Below, piece by piece: positions 53,178 through 61,600 of a stretch of DNA of 64,000 nucleotides; position 1 is the first letter of the stretch, and every line of letters begins with the position of its first letter. Origin of the DNA: Paraburkholderia aromaticivorans. Lineage in GTDB: Bacteria; Pseudomonadota; Gammaproteobacteria; Burkholderiales; Burkholderiaceae. Where the stretch lies: assembly GCF_002278075.1 (NCBI RefSeq), contig NZ_CP022989.1, positions 3,038,001-3,102,000 on the forward strand, read 5' to 3'. The notes under the pieces are model-generated. The model was not told where the DNA came from and did not search any database. It was given only the letters and a program-made list of their open reading frames with translations. Made by a program: the position numbers and the translations under genes.

Positions 53178-54107
53178 TCAGGCCGCCGGTTCGCGCGGCG
53201 CGCCGCCCGTGAGCGAAACGACAAATTCGAAAAACGCACGGACCTTCGCGGGCGGATGATGCCGTGAAGGATAGAGCGCATACAGCGGATAAAGCTCGTC
53301 GCCCCAATCCGGAAAGAGCTCGACCAGTTTGCCGCTCGCCATGAGCGATTCGGCGCCGAGCGCGAGAATCTGCGCGACGCCCTGGCCGGCTGCGCAGGCA
53401 CTATGCAAGGTGCCCACGTCGTTGACGGTCAAACGGCCTTGCGGCGTAATCACGGTCTTTTTGCGGCCGCGATGAAATTCCCAGCTGAACGGGTAGCCCG
53501 TCAGCGGATCGCGGAATTTGATGCACACATGCTTGCCGCTTTCGAGTTCGGCCGGATTCACCGGATGCCCATGCTTCTTCAGATACGACGGCGCGGCCAC
53601 GGTGAGAATTCGCGTGTCCAGCAGCTTGCGGGCAATCAGCGTCGATACTGGCGGATCGCCGAAACGGATCGCGAGATCGAAACCGTCGGCGACCATATCG
53701 CCCAGTTGGTCGCGGGTGATCAGTTCGAGCTGCAGGTCGGGGTGCCGGTCGACAAACCCGCCCAGCCTCGGCCCAAGTACGAGCCGCGAAAAGAACGGAT
53801 CCATGTTCACGCGCAAACGTCCGCGAACAGCGGTCGCGCCCTGCGCGGCGGATGCCGCGGCTTCTTCGAGTCCGCCCAGAAGCGGCACGATCTGTTCGTA
53901 GAAGCGCCGGCCCTCGTCGGTCAACGCGACCGAACGCGTGGTGCGATCGAAAAGCCGGATGCCGAGCCGCGCTTCGAGCCGTGCGACCGAACGGCTGACC
54001 CCGGATTGCGACATGTCGAGCGCTTCGCCAGCGGCCGCAAAACTGCCGCAATCGACGATCGCCGTCAAGACGCCCATGCCGTTCAGCATGCGCTCGTCAA
54101 ATGGCAT
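53178..54107 (-). CDS. LysR-family regulator, 309 aa
   Basis: Winged helix MGVLTAIVDCGSFAAAGEAL, DMSQSGVSRSVARLEARLGI, RLFDRTTRSVALTDEGRRFY; the effector domain carries LRVNMDPFFSRLVLGPRLGG and DLAIRFGDPPVSTLIARKLL. It belongs to the CrgA/DmlR-like subgroup of LysR proteins. No divergent partner is adjacent: the DNA upstream is a ~290-bp gap before the end of the MdtD-like gene on the same strand. Target unknown. Overlapping ATG choices at the N-terminus (MPFDERMLNGM) leave a few residues of doubt. Confidence 0.87.
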   Translation of the reverse strand: MPFDERMLNGMGVLTAIVDCGSFAAAGEALDMSQSGVSRSVARLEARLGIRLFDRTTRSVALTDEGRRFYEQIVPLLGGLEEAAASAAQGATAVRGRLRVNMDPFFSRLVLGPRLGGFVDRHPDLQLELITRDQLGDMVADGFDLAIRFGDPPVSTLIARKLLDTRILTVAAPSYLKKHGHPVNPAELESGKHVCIKFRDPLTGYPFSWEFHRGRKKTVITPQGRLTVNDVGTLHSACAAGQGVAQILALGAESLMASGKLVELFPDWGDELYPLYALYPSRHHPPAKVRAFFEFVVSLTGGAPREPAA

Positions 54108-54400
54108 GTGAGAGTCCTTTGTTATGCATTAATGCGTGACATGCTAACGCGAAAGTCCGTTTGAATTCACGCGCCAAAACGGGGAAACGCCGCCTGGTAA
54201 GGCGGACGAATGATGTCATGTCATGAGTGGAATGATAGCCGCGCTACCGCGTCAATCACGCGGCGGGCGTCAATCTGCATGAGCTCGTCCGATGCAACAG
54301 GAACATGCGGCTCTCGTCATGCATTGGGCATACTTGGATGGAATAGCGGACAACTCGGCATCGCGCGTATTTTTATTGCGCGGCGCCGCCGATGGTCTCG
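54108..54400. other. Intergenic region upstream of the LysR gene
   Basis: About 290 bp. The part next to the LysR start is AT-richer (TTGTTATGCATTAATGCGTGA at about 54120-54139, with the palindrome ATGCATTAATGCAT imperfectly formed) and probably carries its promoter. No gene was recognised. Confidence 0.35.
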
Positions 54401-55876
54401 TTAGGGGCCCGTGCCTTGGGTCGCTTGCGCGCGCACGGTGCGCGAGGCAGGCGTTTCGTCGAGGTGACGAAACACCCAGGCTGACACCAGCGTGATCACG
54501 CCGACACACACGAAGGCGAGCCGAAACCCGAGCGCGGCCGATCCCACTTGCGCGGAAAAGAGATTCACGAGGCCGCCGCCGATCGAGACGCCCAACCCGA
54601 TCGCGAGCATCTGCACCATGGAAAAGAGGCTGTTGCCGCTGCCGGCATCGGCATGCGAAAGGTCTTTGAGCGTGACGCTGTTCATCGCCGCGAATTGCAT
54701 GGAGTTGGACGCCCCGAACACCGCCAGAATCGCGATCCCGACCACGAGCGGCGTGTCGCGCGTGATCAGTGCAAAGGCCACGATCGACGAGCCGACGATC
54801 ACGGTATTGACGAGCAGGAACGTGTCATAGCCATAACGGCGCACGAGCGGCGCGATCCAGCGTTTGGCGACGGTGCCGGCCAGCGCCGCGGGCAGCATCA
54901 TCAACCCCGAATGCAGCGGCGAATAGCCCAGTTGCAATTGCAGCAGCAAGGGCACGAGGAACGGTACGGCACTCGAACCGATGCGGCACACCAGGTTGCC
55001 GATCAGACCGACGCTGAAATTCGGCTCGCGAAAGAGCGCAAGCTTGAAGAGCGGATTGGCGCGGCGTTTCGCGTACGGAATGTAGGCGAGCGCGCTCACG
55101 GCGGCGAGCACGAAGAGCGCCGCCGACCAGGCCAGCCGATGCGTCGGCATGGGCGCGTCGACAGCGAGCGAAAACGCGATCATGCACAGCGACAGCAGCG
55201 CGCAGCCAATGAAGTCGAACGGCGGCGCCTGGGTTGCGCCATGCGCCGGCAGGAAGCGTTGCACCGCGTACAGGCCCACCGCGCCGATCGGCACGTTGAT
55301 CAGGAAAATCCAGTGCCACGTGATCGCCTGAACGAACCAGCCGCCGAGCGTCGGCCCGGCGATCGGCCCCAGTTGTCCCGCGACCGAAATGAACGCGAGT
55401 GCCGCCACGTACTGCTCGCCCGTCACGCTGCGTAAGACCGCGAGCCGTCCGATCGGCAGCAGCATCGAGCCGCCCACACCTTGCAGCACGCGCGCCAGCA
55501 CCAACTGGCCGAGTGTATGCGCGCTCGCGCAGCAGATCGAGCCGATCACGAACAGCAGGATCGCCACGAAATAGACGCGCCGCGTGCCGAAGCGGTCGGC
55601 GAGCCAGCCGGAGGCCGGCGTGAGCATCGCCATGGTCAAGGTGTACGCGACCACGATCGGCTGCATGGCGAGTGGCGCGACGTGCAGGCTGTTTGCAATC
55701 GACGGCAACGCCGTATTGACGATCGTCGTGTCGAGCGACTGCATGAAAAAGCCAGCGGCGACGATCCACAGCAGTGCGGTCTGGGAAGAATCCTTGGTCA
55801 TCTTTAACGGGCGGCGGGGCGGCGGCATGAGCGGCGGCCGCCGGGACCGGAGCATTCGGTGGGGCGATTCCGTCAT
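54401..55876 (-). CDS. MdtD-like MFS multidrug exporter (DHA2 family), 491 aa
   Basis: 14-helix drug:H+ antiporter. WIVAAGFFMQSLDTTIVNTA LPSIA at helix 1 and GWLADRFGTRRVYFVAILLF in loop 2-3 match E. coli MdtD. The motif C region LGPIAGPTLGGWFVQAITWH WIFLINVPIG is intact. Near the end, MNSVTLKDLSHADAGSGNSL corresponds to MdtD's conserved 'NTLTLKDL'. ATG 55876 has GAGGA 8 bases upstream; ATG 55801 starts nearer the similarity but lacks a ribosome site. It is divergent from a LysR gene 85 bp away that probably controls it. Confidence 0.87.
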   Translation of the reverse strand: MTESPHRMLRSRRPPLMPPPRRPLKMTKDSSQTALLWIVAAGFFMQSLDTTIVNTALPSIANSLHVAPLAMQPIVVAYTLTMAMLTPASGWLADRFGTRRVYFVAILLFVIGSICCASAHTLGQLVLARVLQGVGGSMLLPIGRLAVLRSVTGEQYVAALAFISVAGQLGPIAGPTLGGWFVQAITWHWIFLINVPIGAVGLYAVQRFLPAHGATQAPPFDFIGCALLSLCMIAFSLAVDAPMPTHRLAWSAALFVLAAVSALAYIPYAKRRANPLFKLALFREPNFSVGLIGNLVCRIGSSAVPFLVPLLLQLQLGYSPLHSGLMMLPAALAGTVAKRWIAPLVRRYGYDTFLLVNTVIVGSSIVAFALITRDTPLVVGIAILAVFGASNSMQFAAMNSVTLKDLSHADAGSGNSLFSMVQMLAIGLGVSIGGGLVNLFSAQVGSAALGFRLAFVCVGVITLVSAWVFRHLDETPASRTVRAQATQGTGP

Positions 55877-55879
55877 GAT

Positions 55880-55943
55880 ATTGACATCCTCGTCAATCGG
55901 GAACCCCACTAGGGGCGCTGACTGTTATCGACTTTGTCGATAA
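55880..55943. promoter_or_regulatory. Two dyads in the mdtD-like / lysR divergent promoter
   Basis: A perfect inverted repeat TTATCGAC (55925-55932), TTT, GTCGATAA (55936-55943) lies midway between the divergent starts, a good LysR-type operator candidate. A second, ATTGAC (55880-55885) and GTCAAT (55892-55897), encloses the GAGGA ribosome site of the mdtD-like gene and could hide it in the mRNA. Confidence 0.6.
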
Positions 55944-55961
55944 GCGAGGCGACAATGGCTC

Positions 55962-56822
55962 ATGCTCAATCCCATCTGGCTCAAGACCTTTTCGACCGTC
56001 GCCGCTTGCCACAGCTTCACCGAGGCGGGGCGGCGGCTCGACCTCACGCAATCGAGCGTCAGCGAACATATCCGGCGGCTCGAAGAGAGCGTCGGCCGGC
56101 GCCTGTTCGTGCGCGACACCCATTCGCTCGCGATGACGCCGGACGGCGAAGCCATGCTCGCGCACGCCAGCGTGATTCTGCAGGCGCTGGCGCGGGCGGA
56201 GTCGCAGTTTCGCGCGCCGCGCCTGAAAGGCCGCGTGCGCCTCGGTTCCTCGGACGACGTCGCGCTCGGCCCGTTGCCGACGGTGCTAGCCGCGTTTCGC
56301 AACGCGCATCCGGATGTCGAACTGGAAATCACCATCGGCATGACCGGCAAGCTGTACGAGCTGCTCGACGCGGGGTCGATCGATCTGCTGGTCGGCAAGC
56401 GGCGGCTCGGCGACCGGCGCGGCGTGCCGCTCTTCACCGGGCGGCTCGAGTGGCTGGCCCGGACCGGCACGCTGGTCGACCTGAGCCAGCCGTTGCCGCT
56501 GATTCTGGTCGCCGAGCCGAGCGTGACGCGAGCCGTCGTGCTCGACGCGCTCGCCGAGGCCGGGTTCAGCTGGCAACTGGTGTGCACGAGCAGCAGTCAC
56601 GCGGGGTGTATCGCGGCGGCGCGCGGCGGGCTCGGCATTACGGTTCGTCCGCAGTATCTGGCCGCGCGGGGCCTCGCGCCGCCGCTGAACACGGCCAGTC
56701 TGCCGACGCTGCCGTCGGTGGAATTCATCGCCCTGGCGGCAAAGCGGCTCAGCCGCCCGGCGGGCACGCTGCTGCAACTGCTGCATGACAGCGATCTGCG
56801 CGGGTCGTGGATCGGGGAATGA
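55962..56822 (+). CDS. LysR-family regulator, 286 aa
   Basis: MLNPIWLKTFSTVAACHSFT is a canonical LysR opening, followed by EAGRRLDLTQSSVSEHIRRL. The effector domain is shorter than usual but complete (VRLGSSDDVALGPLPTVLAA ... AARGGLGITVRPQYLAARGL). Divergent from the MdtD-like exporter with a TTATCGAC-TTT-GTCGATAA dyad between them, so it probably regulates that exporter. It converges with the adenosine deaminase gene downstream. Confidence 0.9.
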   Translation: MLNPIWLKTFSTVAACHSFTEAGRRLDLTQSSVSEHIRRLEESVGRRLFVRDTHSLAMTPDGEAMLAHASVILQALARAESQFRAPRLKGRVRLGSSDDVALGPLPTVLAAFRNAHPDVELEITIGMTGKLYELLDAGSIDLLVGKRRLGDRRGVPLFTGRLEWLARTGTLVDLSQPLPLILVAEPSVTRAVVLDALAEAGFSWQLVCTSSSHAGCIAAARGGLGITVRPQYLAARGLAPPLNTASLPTLPSVEFIALAAKRLSRPAGTLLQLLHDSDLRGSWIGE

Positions 56823-56886
56823 CGATGCGCGGGCGACACGCGCGCGATGCCGCTTGTTGCCCTCGTGCTGCCCTCGTGCGTTCCGC

Positions 56887-57984
56887 TCAGGCGGGAAGCG
56901 TCGAGGCGAGTATGTCGAACTCCGTTGTCCACGCCGCGCGCCACGCGCTGCGCGTGGCTTCGTCGACCCATGCGGCGTCGATGCCGTTCAGCATGAACTG
57001 GCGCAGCTCCGCGACGCTGAAACCAAAGTGGCTGAACATCAGCTGCCATGCTTCGCTCGGGGTCACCTTGTGCAGCGTGGGGTCGTCGGTATTCGGATGG
57101 ATCTTCAGGCCGAGGCCCGGCATGCGCCGCAGCGGATGGTGTTGCGCCCACACGTGCGGCGCCAGCGTGCGCAGGTAATAAGAGTTGGTCGGCACCACGG
57201 TGAAGACGATGCCGCGCTCGGCGTATTGCGCGGCCAGCCGCGGGTTGTCGACGATCGTATAGCCGTGATCGATACGGTCGCACTGAAGCAGATCGACCGC
57301 GGTCTCGACATTGCGCCACGGCATGCCGAATTCACCCGCGTGCGCGGTGGTTTTGAAGCCGGCGTTGCGGGCGTGGCGATACGCTTTCCAGAACAATTCC
57401 GGCGGCCGGTCGTTCTCGCGATAGTCGATGCCGAGGCCCGCCACTTCCGGCGCGCGGTTCGCGCACATCCATTCGACTAGCGCGACGGCTTCATCGGGAT
57501 CGGCTTCGCGGTCGATGCTCGGGATCAGCCGCGCGCTGATGCCGAAGTCGCGCGCCGCGTCGCGAATGGCGGTGACGATTGCCGCTTGCGCATCGGCATA
57601 GGGAATGTGCGAGACGCGCACCGTTCCGGTAGGATTCCAGAAGAATTCGCTATGGCGCACCCGATGCGCGGCGGCATCGGCGAGATATTCGTAGGCGATA
57701 CGGTGCAGATCGTCCGCTTGCGTGAGCAGATGTTGGTCGAGCGCGCGCAGCACACGCAGCACGCCGACCGGTTTCTCGCCACGCGTGTAGAACGAATCGA
57801 TTTCCTCGCGGCTGATCGGCGCGCGGCTCTTTTCGGCCAGCGCGATAAAAGTCTCGTGACGCACCGCGCCCAGCAGGTGGCAATGCAATTCGGCTTTCGG
57901 CAGCGCCTGGAAGAAGGCGCGATGCGCGTCCGTCAGCTCGATGTTCAGACGCGATGCGGGCACGTTGCCCAAGGTCTCATTCAT
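56887..57984 (-). CDS. Adenosine deaminase family protein, 365 aa
   Basis: Metal-dependent ADA/AMP deaminase family. KAELHCHLLGAVRHETFIAL gives the HxH zinc ligands (about 33-35). GFKTTAHAGEFGMPWRNVET holds the third His and catalytic region, CDRIDHGYTIVDNPRLAAQY the catalytic 'R-I-x-HG', and GLKIHPNTDDPTLHKV the metal Asp pair. It would convert adenosine (or an adenine derivative) to inosine in the cytoplasm. It lies 79 bp downstream of the NCS2 permease on the same strand, so co-transcription is likely. ATG 57984 is used; a TTG further upstream exists but neither has a clear ribosome site. Confidence 0.87.
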   Translation of the reverse strand: MNETLGNVPASRLNIELTDAHRAFFQALPKAELHCHLLGAVRHETFIALAEKSRAPISREEIDSFYTRGEKPVGVLRVLRALDQHLLTQADDLHRIAYEYLADAAAHRVRHSEFFWNPTGTVRVSHIPYADAQAAIVTAIRDAARDFGISARLIPSIDREADPDEAVALVEWMCANRAPEVAGLGIDYRENDRPPELFWKAYRHARNAGFKTTAHAGEFGMPWRNVETAVDLLQCDRIDHGYTIVDNPRLAAQYAERGIVFTVVPTNSYYLRTLAPHVWAQHHPLRRMPGLGLKIHPNTDDPTLHKVTPSEAWQLMFSHFGFSVAELRQFMLNGIDAAWVDEATRSAWRAAWTTEFDILASTLPA

Positions 57985-58063
57985 GTCGGTATGGTTGTCG
58001 GTAGTGCGCAAAACTCAGCGTAGTGCGAATGCAAGGTGAAATCGTGGTGCGAAGTGGCGGGCC

Positions 58064-59440
58064 TCAATGCGGCTTGACCACGGTATAGAAGTAGTAGCCG
58101 AGCGGCACGGCCAGCACGTACAAACCCCAGGGCACTTCGCGGAATCGTCCCGCGAGCAGCTTCACGAGCACGTAGCAGAGCAGGCCGCCCGCAATGCCGG
58201 TGCCGAAGCTGTTCGACATCAGCGTGAGCAATACCATCGAGAGCACCGGCAGCGAGTCGGTGAAGTCGTCGAAATGGGTGTGGCGGATCGTGCTGAACAT
58301 CGACAGGCCGATCAGGATCAACGCCGGCGCGGTTGCTTCCTTCGGAATCGCCAGCGCGAGCGGCACGAACAGCAGCATCAGCGCGAACATGGCGGCCGCG
58401 GCGAGCGACGACAGGCCGGAGCGGCCTCCCGCTTCCACGCCCGCCGCCGATTCCACCAAGGCGGTGAGCGCCGGAATGCCGAACACCGGGCCGAGCGTCG
58501 CGGCAATCGAATCGACCAGAAACGGCCGGTTGATGTTGGGCAGATTGGCGTTTTCGTCGAGCAGATCCGCTTTGGCGCCGACCGCGAGCGTGGTGCCGAG
58601 CGTCGAGAAAAATTCGGCCGCGAAGAACACGAACAGATACGGAACGGAAGCGACGCTCAGCGCGCTGCCGATATCGAGTTTGAACGCGATCGGCGCGATG
58701 CCGTGAGGCCACGATAGAAACGACGCCGGGCTATGCGTGACGCCGAGCGGCAGGCCCACCGCGGCCGCGATCAGGATTGCCCACAGGATCGCGCCGGGCA
58801 CGCGGCGTCCTTGCAGGACGACTGCCGCGCCGAGTCCGACCAGCGCGATGAGCGTTCCCGGCCGTGAGAAGTCGCCGAGCGCGAGCGCGTTGGTCTTCGC
58901 GTTGGCGATCACCATGCCCGCGTTGCGAAAGCCGAGCACCGCGATGAACAAGCCGATCGACGCGCCGAGCCCCAGTTTGATCTGGGCGGGAATCAGGCGC
59001 ACCACCAGACTGCGCGCGCCCACCAGCGTCAGGATCAGAAACAGCACGCCGGACACGAAAGCGATGCCAAGCCCCGTTTGCCACGCAACGTGTTCGCCCG
59101 CGAGCGTCACGCCGAGAATCACCGAGCCGCCGATACCCGGGCCGACCAGAAACGGCAGGTTCGCATACAGCGCCATCAGCACCGTGCTCAGCACGAACAC
59201 GAGGATCGTCGCGGTGGTGGCCGCGCCGCGATCCATGCCGCCCGCGGCGAGCAGTGACGGAATCACCACCAGCAAATACGCGGCCGCGAGAAACGAGGTG
59301 ATGCCCGCGATCGTCTCGACCCGCACGCTGGTCTTGCGCGCGCCGAGCGCGAAACGCCGTTCGAGCCAGCCGCCGCCCGCAGACGTCGCGCCGTGCTTTG
59401 CTTCGGCGATGGAAGATTCGTTATTGATCAATTGATTCAT
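58064..59440 (-). CDS. NCS2 purine permease, AzgA (adenine/guanine/hypoxanthine) type, 458 aa
   Basis: RFALGARKTSVRVETIAGIT SFLAAAYLLVV is the AzgA-group opening ('T..REi.AG.tTF.tm.Yi'). About 12-14 hydrophobic segments follow, with GPGIGGSVILGV and AAEFFSTLGTTLAVGAKADL LDE, the latter the 'fD..GTl.g...k.gl.d' motif, and FGIPALTALVESAAGVEAGG RSGLSS. Substrate is probably a purine base moved with H+. Divergent from a LysR gene 53 bp away and followed by adenosine deaminase. ATG 59440 has ACAGG upstream. Confidence 0.87.
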   Translation of the reverse strand: MNQLINNESSIAEAKHGATSAGGGWLERRFALGARKTSVRVETIAGITSFLAAAYLLVVIPSLLAAGGMDRGAATTATILVFVLSTVLMALYANLPFLVGPGIGGSVILGVTLAGEHVAWQTGLGIAFVSGVLFLILTLVGARSLVVRLIPAQIKLGLGASIGLFIAVLGFRNAGMVIANAKTNALALGDFSRPGTLIALVGLGAAVVLQGRRVPGAILWAILIAAAVGLPLGVTHSPASFLSWPHGIAPIAFKLDIGSALSVASVPYLFVFFAAEFFSTLGTTLAVGAKADLLDENANLPNINRPFLVDSIAATLGPVFGIPALTALVESAAGVEAGGRSGLSSLAAAAMFALMLLFVPLALAIPKEATAPALILIGLSMFSTIRHTHFDDFTDSLPVLSMVLLTLMSNSFGTGIAGGLLCYVLVKLLAGRFREVPWGLYVLAVPLGYYFYTVVKPH

Positions 59441-59493
59441 CCTGTAACCATGCCATTTATACTGCTGCGCATTGTGTCGATGCATTGCTTTCC

Positions 59494-60417
59494 ATGACCG
59501 ACCGTTCTTCCCTGTTGCCCGCGCTTACGCTGCGGCAAATCCAGTACTTCGTCACGCTCGCCCATGCGCGCAGCTTCACTCAGGCCGCGCAGTCCCTCGC
59601 GTTGACGCAGCCCGCGCTGACCGCGGCGATCCGCCAGATCGAATTCCTGCTCGGCGGCCCATTGTTCGCGCGCTCCGCGCATCGGTTGACGCTGACTCAC
59701 GCGGGCGCGAGCGTGTTGCCGCTCGCCGAACGCCTGCTCAACCAGGCGCGCGGCACCTTCGACGACATGGCCAGCACCTTCGCCGAACGCGTGCAGACGG
59801 TGCGCATCGGACTGATTCCGTCGGCCGCGGCGCGTCTGTTGCCCGCGCTCGGCGCGTTGCGCGCGCAGCAGCCGTCGCTGCGCTTCACGTTGAACGATAT
59901 GCCGAACACCGCGTTGCTGGACGCCGTGCGCCAGGGCGCGGCGGATTTCGGCGTCGGCGTGCATGAGCCCGATGCGTCCGCTGCCGATGACGGCGACGCC
60001 GCGCTGCGCTACCAGGATCTGTTCGAGGATCAGATCGTCGTGGTGGTGCGGCGCGACGATCCGCTCGCGCAGAAGAAGAGCCTCGCCTGGTCGAAGCTGG
60101 TCGGCCGCGATCTTGCCGCGTTCGTGCGCGGCAGCGTGAGCGACGCGTTGCAGCGCACCGGCGGCGCGGAAGGTTTGCAACTGAACGTCGCCTATCGCGT
60201 GGAGTACACCGAACCGTTGTACGAACTGGTGCGCAACCGCCTCGCCATCGCCGTGCTGCCGAGCCTCTACACGATGCATCTGCACGACGCGGAACTGGTG
60301 GCATTGCGGCTCGACAAGCCGCGCGTGAGCCGTTCGATCGCGCTGATCTCGCTTGCCGGCGACGATCGCGGCCCGCATGTTCGCGCGTGCCGCGAGTGGA
60401 TCGCCGCGCATATCTGA
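59494..60417 (+). CDS. LysR-family regulator of the purine permease, 307 aa
   Basis: LTLRQIQYFVTLAHARSFTQ and AAQSLALTQPALTAAIRQIE form the winged helix. The effector domain includes VRIGLIPSAAARLLPALGAL and LNDMPNTALLDAVRQGAADF. ATG 59494 was taken over the TTG at 59485. Only 53 bp separate it from the divergent NCS2 permease start, so it most likely regulates permease and adenosine deaminase; the effector may be a purine. It converges with the nucleoside hydrolase gene. Confidence 0.9.
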   Translation: MTDRSSLLPALTLRQIQYFVTLAHARSFTQAAQSLALTQPALTAAIRQIEFLLGGPLFARSAHRLTLTHAGASVLPLAERLLNQARGTFDDMASTFAERVQTVRIGLIPSAAARLLPALGALRAQQPSLRFTLNDMPNTALLDAVRQGAADFGVGVHEPDASAADDGDAALRYQDLFEDQIVVVVRRDDPLAQKKSLAWSKLVGRDLAAFVRGSVSDALQRTGGAEGLQLNVAYRVEYTEPLYELVRNRLAIAVLPSLYTMHLHDAELVALRLDKPRVSRSIALISLAGDDRGPHVRACREWIAAHI

Positions 60418-60473
60418 CACGGCGCGCACGGTTTGCCGCACGTTTGTCCCGACGCCTTCGCTCACGCTCACGT

Positions 60474-61598
60474 TCACGGCAGCGTGGCGAGCCGCGCCCG
60501 CAGCGCCGCGTAGAAGCCGTCCGCGTCGACCTCGGTGATCCACGTCGCGTTCGGTTTGCGGCCGCTGTGGCCGCTCCAGTCCACCACGGTTTCGCCGAGC
60601 GTCCATTCGCCCACCGTTTCGATCATCACGTTGACTTCGCGGCCCTTGAACAAGGACGGTTCGATCAGGTAACCGGTTGCGCACGGGTCGTACATCGGCG
60701 CGGACTCGATACCGCGGCGTCCTTTCTGGTAAGCCACTTCGGCGGCCATGATGTCGGCGGCCATGGCGCCGCAGCAATTGCCGAGCGCGCGGATCGGCGC
60801 GATGCGCGCGGGCGTGATCGGTGCTTTCACGGCCACGTCGCGCGGCAGCACCACGATCGGCACGCCGCTCGCGAACACGATCTGCGCGGCCTGCGGATCG
60901 ACATAGATGTTGAACTCGGCCGCGGGCGTAATGTTGCCGCGCTCGAAGAACGCGCCGCCCATCAGCACGATTTCGCGGATGCCGTTGCGAATCTCCGGCG
61001 CCTCGGTGAGCGCGGTAGCGAGATTGGTCAGCGGTCCGAGCGCGCAGAGCGTCACGCCGCGCGGCGGCGCGGTGCGCAGCGTGTCGATCAGAAACGCGAC
61101 CGCGTGTTGCGGCGCGAGCGGGGCAAGCGGCTCATGCAGCGGCACGCCTTCGAGCCCGGTCTTGCCGTGCACGTTGGCGGCGGTGATCAGATCGCGCGCG
61201 AGCGGCCGCGGGCAGCCTGCGTAAACCGGCAGCGAATGCGTGCGCCCGGCCCAGTCGCGCACGATGCGCGCATTGCGTTCGGTGAGATCCAGCGGCACAT
61301 TGCCCGCCACGCTCGTGAGCGCGCGCACGTCGAGACGCTCGCTCGCGCCGAGCGCGAAGAGAATCGCAATCGCGTCGTCCTGACCCGGATCGCAATCGAT
61401 GATCACGCTGCGGCGCGCGCCGGCTTGCGATGCAGTCGCGCTGGACGACACGCCGTTCGATGTATCCGCCGCGCCGGATGCGGTCGCGGAAGCCGCCGCG
61501 CCCGCCAGCATCGGCCAGGCCGACGCGCCGGCCGCGAGGCCCATCGCCGTGCGCAGAAACGCGCGGCGGTCCTGTTTCGTCTCGAAGACGTTCATCAT
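60474..61598 (-). CDS. Nucleoside hydrolase (IUNH family) with Tat signal, 374 aa
   Basis: N-terminal twin-arginine signal KQDRRAFLRTAMGLAAG, so the folded enzyme should be exported to the periplasm. The mature part has the calcium site RSVIIDCDPGQDDAIAILFA (D-x-D-x-x-x-D-D), SVAGNVPLDLTERNARIV, LCALGPLTNLATAL, IVLMGGAFFERGNITPAAEF NI and YDPCATGYLI, all hallmarks of inosine-uridine nucleoside hydrolases. It splits nucleosides to base and ribose. The start lies just before the porin stop (2-base gap), so the two are co-transcribed; ATG 61598 or 61595 are both possible. Confidence 0.87.
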   Translation of the reverse strand: MMNVFETKQDRRAFLRTAMGLAAGASAWPMLAGAAASATASGAADTSNGVSSSATASQAGARRSVIIDCDPGQDDAIAILFALGASERLDVRALTSVAGNVPLDLTERNARIVRDWAGRTHSLPVYAGCPRPLARDLITAANVHGKTGLEGVPLHEPLAPLAPQHAVAFLIDTLRTAPPRGVTLCALGPLTNLATALTEAPEIRNGIREIVLMGGAFFERGNITPAAEFNIYVDPQAAQIVFASGVPIVVLPRDVAVKAPITPARIAPIRALGNCCGAMAADIMAAEVAYQKGRRGIESAPMYDPCATGYLIEPSLFKGREVNVMIETVGEWTLGETVVDWSGHSGRKPNATWITEVDADGFYAALRARLATLP

Positions 61599-61600
61599 GG

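Noticed and set aside
54292..54495. A 67-codon plus-strand frame overlapping the end of the MdtD-like gene.
   Set aside because: No ribosome site or family match; half of it is antisense to the exporter.
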